Assembly (NCBI RefSeq): GCF_902499045.1
Contig: NZ_CABVPL010000041.1
Location: 1 to 64,000 of the forward strand
Direction of reading: 5' to 3'
Length of the DNA stretch: 64,000 nucleotides
Origin: Burkholderia latens
Lineage (GTDB): Bacteria; Pseudomonadota; Gammaproteobacteria; Burkholderiales; Burkholderiaceae
The position numbers and the translations under genes were made by a program. Of the stretch, positions 58,308 through 64,000 are shown one piece after another. The notes under the pieces are model-generated. The model saw only the letters and a program-made list of their open reading frames with translations. It searched no databases and had not been told where the DNA came from. Each line of letters opens with the position of its first letter. Position 1 is the stretch's first letter.

Positions 58308-59255
58308 ATGGACCCATTGAGCCAACTGTTGTCGCTCGGCCGGAGCCACGTCGAGCTCGATGTGCGCTGCCTGCTCGACGGCCCGTTCGCGATGCCGCAC
58401 GACGCGTTGCCGCCCGGCGAGGCGGCGTTCCATCTGCTGCTGGCAGGCGCGTGCAGCCTGCGTACCGCCGACGGGCGCACGTTGCGGCTGACCGACGGCG
58501 ATTTCGTGCTGCTGGCCGGCGGCGATGCGCACGATCTGTCCGATGCGGATGGCGGCGGCTCGCGGCCGGTCATGCCGTTGCGCGGTGCCGGCACGACCGG
58601 CGGCGCAGTGCTGCCGGTGAAGTCGAATCGCGATAGGCCCGACTCGGCCGATGCTGGTGTCGACCTGCTTTGCGGACGCTTCGTGTACGCGCGCGGCGCC
58701 GGCGAATTGCTGATGCGCACGCTGCCGCGCGTATTGCACGTGGGGCTGCGCGATGCATCGGGCCTCGCGTCGCTGCAACCGCTGACCAGTGTGCTGCGTG
58801 TCGAGGCGTCGAATGCGCAGCCGGGTGCGCGCGCGATCGTGAACGCGCTCGGGCAGGCGCTGCTCGCGTATGCATTGCGCGCGTACGGCCGCGATGCGCG
58901 CGTGCCGGCCGGCTGGCTCGCGCTCGCGGCCGATGCGCGGCTCGGCCCGTCGGTGCAGGCCGTGTTGCAGGCGCCGGCGCGCCCGTGGACGGTCGAGTCG
59001 CTCGGCGCGGCGTCGGCGATGTCGCGCGCGACCTATGCGCGGCATTTCCGCGAGAAGGCGGGGATGAGCGTCGGTGCGTTCGTCGCGCAGATCCGGATGA
59101 TGCATGCGTGCGCGTTGCTTCAGGATACGCAGCGCGGGCAGGCGGAGATCGGGCAGGCGGTCGGCTATCAGTCCGAGGCCGCGTTCGGCAAGGCGTTTCG
59201 CGCGGTGCTCGGCACGACGCCGGGGCGATGGCGGCGTGCGCAACGTGGCGCGTAA
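58308..59255 (+). CDS. AraC-family regulator with N-terminal cupin
   Basis: The 315-residue product has a cupin-like N-terminal sensor (LRTADGRTLRLTDGDFVLLAGGDAH-like strands around residues 50-80) and a C-terminal double helix-turn-helix of AraC type (WTVESLGAASAMSRATYARHF, then GQAEIGQAVGYQSEAAFGKAF). The inducer is unknown. It faces the AhpD-like gene, which is the best candidate target. Ends with the basic PGRWRRAQRGA tail. The start is the ATG at 58308; no strong ribosome site. Confidence 0.88.
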   Translation: MDPLSQLLSLGRSHVELDVRCLLDGPFAMPHDALPPGEAAFHLLLAGACSLRTADGRTLRLTDGDFVLLAGGDAHDLSDADGGGSRPVMPLRGAGTTGGAVLPVKSNRDRPDSADAGVDLLCGRFVYARGAGELLMRTLPRVLHVGLRDASGLASLQPLTSVLRVEASNAQPGARAIVNALGQALLAYALRAYGRDARVPAGWLALAADARLGPSVQAVLQAPARPWTVESLGAASAMSRATYARHFREKAGMSVGAFVAQIRMMHACALLQDTQRGQAEIGQAVGYQSEAAFGKAFRAVLGTTPGRWRRAQRGA

Positions 59256-59366
59256 GGCTGCCGGCGCGCGCGTCGCGCGGCGCGGCAAAGCTGCTACCAT
59301 GCGCGAAACGTATTTCAACGACAACGATTCCGAACAAGAACCAACAAGAAAGAGAGGGCAAAAGCC

Positions 59367-59810
59367 ATGAACCAGACCACCATCCAGCAGCCGTCGTTCG
59401 CATTCGTCGCGGCTTCGTGGGCCGCATTGATCGCCGGCTTCGCCGCATTCCTGATCGGCCTCTGGAATGCCGGCATGCAGCTCAACGAAAAGGGCTACTA
59501 CTTCACCGTGCTCACGTTCGGTTTGTATGCGGCGATCTCGCTGCAAAAGAGCGTGCGCGACCGCGCGGAGGGCATCCCCGTCACCGGCATCTACTACGGG
59601 CTCAGCTGGATTGCGCTGCTGCTCTCGATCGCGCTGCTGGTCGTGGGCCTCTTCAACGCGACGCTGCAGTTGAGCGAGAAGGGTTTCTACGCGATGTCGT
59701 TCGTGCTCGCGCTGTTCGGTGCAGTGACCGTGCAGAAGAATACGCGCGACATGCAGGGCGCGAAGCCGCGTTTCGGCGATCCAGATTCCGCGCCGTCCGT
59801 AACCGAATGA
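59367..59810 (+). CDS. YiaA/YiaB-type inner-membrane protein
   Basis: The 147-residue product has four hydrophobic segments arranged as two similar halves, each with a conserved [19 protein letters not shown] or [19 protein letters not shown] element, i.e. a tandem YiaAB domain. Function is unknown. The start at 59367 follows AAGAGAGGGC, a good ribosome site. It follows the AraC gene by 111 bases. The next 285 bases before the tRNA contain frames but none I trust as a gene. Confidence 0.85.
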   Translation: MNQTTIQQPSFAFVAASWAALIAGFAAFLIGLWNAGMQLNEKGYYFTVLTFGLYAAISLQKSVRDRAEGIPVTGIYYGLSWIALLLSIALLVVGLFNATLQLSEKGFYAMSFVLALFGAVTVQKNTRDMQGAKPRFGDPDSAPSVTE

Positions 59811-60055
59811 CGAGCCGCCGGCGGGCTGCTGCGGCGGTTCGCCGGTTCGCCTGCTTCAGCATCGTATTCATGCGCCGTCCCGCCGATTTCTTGGTCGATG
59901 TCGGCGTACGCGATCGCGCTGCGATGGGGATTCGATGAGAATGGGAGGCGCGGATAGCACCCGACGCGATGCCCGCTGCGCGGTAGAGATCGCATCGGAA
60001 GAGGGCGGAGCTCGCATGCGCACACATTCATGTGCGGCGAGCCGCGGAAATGAAA

Positions 60056-60085
60056 AAGGGGCTTCCGGTTTCCCGGAAGCCCCTT
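60056..60085 (-). terminator. Terminator for the tRNA-Lys transcript
   Basis: Stem AAGGGGCTTCCGG / CCGGAAGCCCCTT (60056-60068 and 60073-60085); on the minus strand it is followed by TTTTTC. It lies 10 bases past the tRNA 3' end. Confidence 0.85.
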
Positions 60086-60095
60086 CTTTACATCT

Positions 60096-60171
60096 TGGTA
60101 GGCCGTGCGTGACTCGAACACGCGACCAACGGATTAAAAGTCCGCTGCTCTACCAACTGAGCTAACGACCC
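60096..60171 (-). tRNA. tRNA-Lys (anticodon TTT)
   Basis: The 76-base gene on the minus strand starts GGGTCGTTAGCTCAGTTGGT, has anticodon loop ACTTTTAAT (anticodon TTT, Lys), a T-loop TTCGAGTC and ends with encoded CCA. The seven-pair acceptor stem includes G-T wobbles. It is followed by an intrinsic terminator and lies 58 bases downstream of cpoB on the same strand, so it could be the tail of the tol-pal transcript or have its own promoter. Confidence 0.95.
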
Positions 60172-60229
60172 AAAGAGCAAAAGATTATAGCGGCGGGTTG
60201 CGAGACTGTCAACGACCCGTCACGATAAT

Positions 60230-60979
60230 TTATTTGATGCTCTCGATCTTGCCCTGCGCCGTCTGCGCCGCGTTCGAGCCGGCGTACTGCGACACGACCT
60301 GCTCGAACGTCTTCTTCGCGGCCGCCTTCTGGCCTTGCTCGAGCTGGTTCGTCCCGATCGCGACGAGCGCGTCGGCCGCGCGCGGATGCTGCGGATACTT
60401 GCTCACGATCGCCTGCCAAGTCGCAGTCGAGCCGCGGTAGTCGCGCAGCGCGTATTGCGCATTGCCGAGCCAGTATTGCGCGGTCGGCTGATACGGGCTC
60501 TGCGGATACTTCGCGATGAAGCTGCGGAACGACGCCGCGGCCGCCTTGAAGTTGCCGTTGCGGAATTGCTGCTGTGCCGCGCTGAGCGCATCCGTTTCAC
60601 CGGGCTGGACGGTGCCTTCGACACCATCGATCGTCGCCTGTTGCGGCTCGAACTTCTTGAGCCGCGTGTCGAGATCCTGGTAGTACTCCTTCTGCTGCCG
60701 CTCGAGCGTCGTCAGCCGGTTCGTCAGGTCCTCGTTCTCCCCGCGCAGCGTCGCGACCTGCTGGTTCAGCTGATCGATACGGCCGGATTGATCAAGGATC
60801 GTACGCTGGGCTGCCGACAACTGGCTGGACAGGTTGTCGCTCTTGCTGCGCAGATCGAGCACGGCGCGGCGCGCCTCGTTGTCGTCGAACATGCCGGCGT
60901 GCGCCGGCGCGGCCGACCACGCCGCGCCGGCGACGCAAAATGCTGCGGCCACGCGCAGCCAGGATACACGGTGCGTCAT
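60230..60979 (-). CDS. cpoB: Cell division coordinator CpoB (YbgF)
   Basis: CpoB is a periplasmic protein that coordinates outer-membrane constriction with peptidoglycan synthesis through TolA and PBP1B. The 249-residue product has a signal peptide (cleavage likely after PAHA), an N-terminal trimeric coiled coil (LRSKSDNLSSQLSAAQRTIL and following heptads), a linker, and C-terminal TPR repeats (AQQQFRNGNFKAAAASFRSF, AQYWLGNAQYALRDYRGSTA). Last protein gene of the tol-pal group, 19 bases after pal. Confidence 0.95.
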   Translation of the reverse strand: MTHRVSWLRVAAAFCVAGAAWSAAPAHAGMFDDNEARRAVLDLRSKSDNLSSQLSAAQRTILDQSGRIDQLNQQVATLRGENEDLTNRLTTLERQQKEYYQDLDTRLKKFEPQQATIDGVEGTVQPGETDALSAAQQQFRNGNFKAAAASFRSFIAKYPQSPYQPTAQYWLGNAQYALRDYRGSTATWQAIVSKYPQHPRAADALVAIGTNQLEQGQKAAAKKTFEQVVSQYAGSNAAQTAQGKIESIK

Positions 60980-60998
60980 ACGGCAATTCTTCCGTTAC

Positions 60999-61508
60999 TT
61001 ACTGTTGGTAGACGAGGTCGGCGCGACGGTTCTGCGCCCACGATGCTTCGTCGTGACCCGTTGCTTGCGGCTTTTCCTTGCCGAGGCTCACGGCTTCCAT
61101 CTGCGAGTCGTTCACGCCGAGCAGCGCCATCGCGCGGCGGACGGCTTCCGCACGCTTCTGGCCGAGCGCGAGGTTGTACTCGCTCGTGCCGCGTTCGTCG
61201 GTGTTGCCCTGGATCAGCACGTGGCGCTGCGGGTGGCTCTTCAGGTACTGAGCGTGTTGCTGCAGCAGCGGCTGGTACTCGTCCTTCACCGAATAGCTGT
61301 CGAAATCGAAGTAGATGCTGCGCTTCGCGAGCGGGCTGTTCGGATCGTTCAGCGGATCGACGTTCACTTGCGCGACGTTGTCGGCGCTCGGTTGCGTGCT
61401 CATCGCACCCGCGTTGGCCTTGTCGTCGAGCTTCACGCCCGACTTACACGCTGCGAGCGCGCCGATCATCATTACGGCCAGGGCCAGACGAGCTTTATTC
61501 GACATCAT
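60999..61508 (-). CDS. pal: Peptidoglycan-associated lipoprotein Pal
   Basis: Pal anchors the outer membrane to peptidoglycan and to the Tol complex. The 169-residue precursor has a signal peptide and lipobox LAAC (Cys about 33), a linker, and the OmpA-like domain with IYFDFDSYSVKDEY, GNTDERGTSEYNLALGQKRA and the C-terminal NRRADLVYQQ. Tandem ATG codons (61508, 61505) follow AGGAG, so the exact start is ambiguous by one codon. It starts 17 bases after tolB. Confidence 0.97.
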   Translation of the reverse strand: MMSNKARLALAVMMIGALAACKSGVKLDDKANAGAMSTQPSADNVAQVNVDPLNDPNSPLAKRSIYFDFDSYSVKDEYQPLLQQHAQYLKSHPQRHVLIQGNTDERGTSEYNLALGQKRAEAVRRAMALLGVNDSQMEAVSLGKEKPQATGHDEASWAQNRRADLVYQQ

Positions 61509-61525
61509 GGTTAATCTCCTTGTGG

Positions 61526-62821
61526 TCATTGCATGAAGGGCCCCCACGACGGCTCACGAACGGAGCCGCCCTGGACGGACAGGATCTGCGGCGGCGCGCT
61601 GCCGTCGGAGGGCACTGCTGCCAGCACGTTGCGACCACCCGACTGGGTAGCGTACAGAATGTACTGGCCGTTTGCCGCGAAGCTCGGCGATTCGTCGCGA
61701 TTGGTGTTCGTGATGGCGTTCGCCGCGCCGGTTTGCAGATCCTGAACGTACAGCTTGAACCCCCCACCCGTGCGGGAGATGTAGGCCAGCAGCTTGCCGT
61801 CCGGGCTGACACGCGGGCTGGTGTTGTAGCTGCCGGTGAAGGTTACGCGTTGTGCCGCGCCGGCGCTTTCGCCTTGCGCGGGCATCCGGTAGATCTGCGG
61901 CGCGCCGCCGCGATCGCTCGTGAAGTAGATCCAGCGGCCGTCCGGCGAGTAGAACGGCTCGGTATCGATCGAGCTGCTCTGCGTGAGCCGGCGCAGGCCG
62001 CCGCCGTTTGCATTGACCGAATAGATTTGCGTATTGCCCGTCAGCGACAGTGCGACGGCCAGCGTATCGCTGTCCGGCGACCACGCCGGCGCGCTGTTGT
62101 TGCCCTTCTGGTCGGAGACCATGTAGCGGCGGCCGGTCGGCAGATCATGGATGTAGACGATCGGCTTCTTGCGCTCGAACGACACGTATGCGACCTTCGT
62201 CCCGCTCGGCGACCACGCCGGCGAGATGATCGGCTCGGTGCTCGACAGCGCGATGCGTGCGTTCTGGCCGTCCGAATCCGAAATCTGCAACTGGTAGCGG
62301 TTGCCCGTCTTGATCACGTACGACAGCCGCGTGGCGAACACGCCGCGCACGCCGAGCAGCTTCTGGTAGATGTAGTCGGCGATCTTGTGGCCGGCCGTGC
62401 GCAGCGTGGTGTCGGTGGCCGTCAGCGACAGGCCGCCGAGGCTTTGCTGCTTCACGGTGTCGTACAGGATGAAGTTCACCTTGTACTGGCCGTTCGCTTC
62501 GCGGTTCACGCTGCCGGCGACGAACGCGTTCGCGCCCTTGGCCTTCCACGCACCGAGATCGACCGAGGCGGTCTCGGGCACGGGCGTGCTGCCCGCGTCG
62601 ATGTTGGTGAATTTGCCGCTGCGGGCGAGGTCTGCGCGGACGATCGACGTGACCTGTTGCGGCAGGCCTGCCTCGTTCGCGAAGTTCGCGGTGGCGATGG
62701 GGAACTGGGTCGAACCGACGCCGGTGATCAGCACGTTGACCTGCGCGTTAGCGGCGCCGCCGGCCGCAATCAGACACGAGGCCACGAGTGCCCTGAAACC
62801 TAGTTTCGTCATCAAACTCAT
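61526..62821 (-). CDS. tolB: Tol-Pal system protein TolB
   Basis: TolB is a periplasmic beta-propeller that links Pal to TolA. The 431-residue product has a Sec signal peptide ([20 protein letters not shown], cleavage likely after GAANA), an N-terminal alpha/beta domain, and five WD40-like PD repeats of the form [52 protein letters not shown] and ends [10 protein letters not shown]. The start at 62821 is chosen by the signal peptide. It lies 108 bases downstream of tolA. Confidence 0.97.
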   Translation of the reverse strand: MSLMTKLGFRALVASCLIAAGGAANAQVNVLITGVGSTQFPIATANFANEAGLPQQVTSIVRADLARSGKFTNIDAGSTPVPETASVDLGAWKAKGANAFVAGSVNREANGQYKVNFILYDTVKQQSLGGLSLTATDTTLRTAGHKIADYIYQKLLGVRGVFATRLSYVIKTGNRYQLQISDSDGQNARIALSSTEPIISPAWSPSGTKVAYVSFERKKPIVYIHDLPTGRRYMVSDQKGNNSAPAWSPDSDTLAVALSLTGNTQIYSVNANGGGLRRLTQSSSIDTEPFYSPDGRWIYFTSDRGGAPQIYRMPAQGESAGAAQRVTFTGSYNTSPRVSPDGKLLAYISRTGGGFKLYVQDLQTGAANAITNTNRDESPSFAANGQYILYATQSGGRNVLAAVPSDGSAPPQILSVQGGSVREPSWGPFMQ

Positions 62822-62929
62822 GCTTCTGCTTCCCATGTGACTTGGATCGCTGCGCAACCGCAGAGACAGTAAAAATACCCGATTCGTTCCCGTCCGGCAG
62901 CGACGCACGGAGTGTAAGCGCATTTGCGC

Positions 62930-63997
62930 TCACTCCGCCGCCTTGAAGGTAATCGTAATACTCGACGGCGTATGACCGTCAGTATCGGGCGGTAACGGAA
63001 CCGACGCCTGGATCGCATTGACCACCGCCTGATCCCACCCCGAATTGCCGCTCGGTCGCGAGACCGAGACGCTCAGCAGGTCGCCCGAAGGCGTGCAGCG
63101 GATCTTGACGATCGTCGTGAGCCCCGCGCGCTCGCCACCCCAGACGATGTTCGGCTTCACGCGGCGGCGCACCTTGTCGGCATAGCCGGGCGATGCGGCG
63201 GTGCCGCCGGAACCCGTGCCGGTGCCGCTTTTCGCGAGGCCCTGGCCGCCGCCTTCGCCGGCACCCGCGAGGCCCTGCATCTGGGCGAGGCGCGCATTCC
63301 GTTCCCGGTCGAGCTTCGCCTTCGCTGCCGCATCGGCCTTCGCGCGCGCGGCCGCTTCGGCCTTTGCCTTCGCCTGCGCTTCCGCCTTCGCTTTCGCGGC
63401 GGCGTCCGCCTTGGCCTTTGCTGCCTGCTGTGCTTCGAGCTGCGCCTGTTTCTGCTGTTGCAGCTTTTGTTGCTCGAGCTTCTGCTGTTCGAGCTTTTGC
63501 TGCTCGGCGAGTTGCTGTTGTTTCAGTTTCGCTGCCTGCTTCTGCTTTTCGCGTTCGGCGGCCTTTTCCGCGGCGAGCGCGGCCGCCTGCTGCGCCGCGA
63601 GTTGCGCGCGGCGGGCTTCCTCTTCCTGCTGCTTGAGCTGCTGCGCGCGGCGCTGCTGCTCGAGCAGCGCTTCGCGCGCGGCCGCTTCCTGCTGGCGCTT
63701 CTTCTGCTGCAGCGCGATGTCCGCCTGTTCGTCCCGGACCGGGGGCGCGGGCGGTGCGACTTTCGCGGGCGGTGTGGGCGTGACCACGGGGCGCGGCGCA
63801 GGAACGTCGGGCACCTCGGTCCAGAGTTCGGCTTCGGCGCCGGCCGGCGTGCTGTTCTGCCACTGCACGCCGTGATAGAGGAACAGCGCGAGCAGCACGT
63901 GCATCAGCGCGGCGAGCGCGAACGCGCGCCAGGTGCCCCGCTCGCGAGGGGGCTGAGGCGGGTAGGCGTTGCCGCGCGTGGATTGCTGCCGGTTCAT
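62930..63997 (-). CDS. tolA: Tol-Pal system protein TolA
   Basis: TolA is an inner-membrane protein that spans the periplasm and, with TolQR, uses proton motive force to tighten the outer membrane to Pal. The 355-residue product has an N-terminal transmembrane segment (AFALAALMHVLLALFLYHGV, about 25-44), a Pro-rich linker, a very long Ala/Lys/Gln/Glu helical domain with repeated KAKAEAQAKAKAEA-like units (about 90-235), and a C-terminal domain with the VKIRCTPSGDLLSV and PSSITITFKAAE segments. It starts near the right edge; tolQ and tolR are expected beyond it. Confidence 0.93.
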   Translation of the reverse strand: MNRQQSTRGNAYPPQPPRERGTWRAFALAALMHVLLALFLYHGVQWQNSTPAGAEAELWTEVPDVPAPRPVVTPTPPAKVAPPAPPVRDEQADIALQQKKRQQEAAAREALLEQQRRAQQLKQQEEEARRAQLAAQQAAALAAEKAAEREKQKQAAKLKQQQLAEQQKLEQQKLEQQKLQQQKQAQLEAQQAAKAKADAAAKAKAEAQAKAKAEAAARAKADAAAKAKLDRERNARLAQMQGLAGAGEGGGQGLAKSGTGTGSGGTAASPGYADKVRRRVKPNIVWGGERAGLTTIVKIRCTPSGDLLSVSVSRPSGNSGWDQAVVNAIQASVPLPPDTDGHTPSSITITFKAAE

Positions 63998-64000
63998 TGC

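Noticed and set aside
59687-60121. A minus-strand frame running from yiaA into the tRNA.
   Set aside because: It overlaps the tRNA gene and the terminator, and has no domain or ribosome site.
63150-63750. Repetitive Ala/Lys/Gln/Glu coding region, considered as a tandem DNA repeat.
   Set aside because: This is the natural helical domain of TolA; the repetition is at the protein level and the DNA units are irregular.

Overview
This is a gene-dense, very GC-rich chromosomal segment that looks like the primary chromosome of a Burkholderia, probably of the Burkholderia cepacia complex. The gene order oxyR-katG-dps-ubiA-proC, the glcDEF cluster, the hslR/grpE/dnaK/dnaJ heat-shock cluster, the tolA-tolB-pal-cpoB operon, a BPSL0067-family gene and weak or absent -35 boxes paired with TATAAT/TAAAAT-type -10 boxes all fit. 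The species assignment is inference. No rRNA, CRISPR array, insertion sequence or prophage was seen. The only RNA gene recognised is one tRNA-Lys. Nearly all genes are core housekeeping; accessory content is limited to a broken toxin-antitoxin pair, a small effector/immunity-like cassette and a TetA/TetR-type efflux pair.

Layout, left to right. 1-6.9 kb: 3' part of recG, then the peroxide-stress block oxyR, katG (with a long leader holding two tiny ORFs), a 51-residue membrane peptide and dps. 7.1-9.7 kb: ubiA converging on proC and a PLP-homeostasis protein. 9.8-15.3 kb: glycolate oxidase glcF, glcE, glcD and a paralogous D-lactate dehydrogenase-like flavoprotein on the minus strand. 15.4-17.3 kb: cobalamin adenosyltransferase and the NO dioxygenase hmp with a candidate NsrR operator. 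17.4-19.2 kb: a Phd/VapC-type pair with a frameshifted toxin, then aroG. 19.6-26.3 kb: yhdP, a nitrilase-family amidase and tldD on the minus strand. 26.5-32.0 kb: glnE converging on recN and nadK.

32.1-41.7 kb (plus strand): hrcA, hemH, hslR, grpE, a thioredoxin-like gene, dnaK, dnaJ and a fused pabB-pabC folate gene; sigma-32-like promoters precede grpE and dnaK. 41.7-42.8 kb (minus): a putative amidase of the BPSL0067 family followed by an exported STY0301-family protein and a truncated second copy, which I read as an effector/immunity cassette. 43.0-48.1 kb (minus): hda, a HAD phosphatase, pcnB, folK, a deoxynucleoside kinase and panB in one tight operon. 48.3-51.8 kb: purM, a SnoaL-like protein and a divergent MFS/TetR pair with tetO-like operators.

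51.9-64 kb: mutL-miaA, a DedA protein, an MscS channel, a class II amidotransferase, an AhpD-like protein divergent from an AraC regulator, a YiaA-like membrane protein, tRNA-Lys, and the Tol-Pal envelope operon (tolA, tolB, pal, cpoB), whose tolQ/tolR part would lie beyond the right edge.

Functional themes: oxidative and nitrosative defence, proteostasis, glycolate/lactate oxidation, cofactor synthesis (ubiquinone, haem, folate, pantothenate, NADP, cobalamin), DNA and RNA maintenance, and envelope integrity. Start codons were moved inward from the longest open frame wherever a ribosome binding site, homology or a promoter argued for it, because the high GC content makes spurious N-terminal extensions common.
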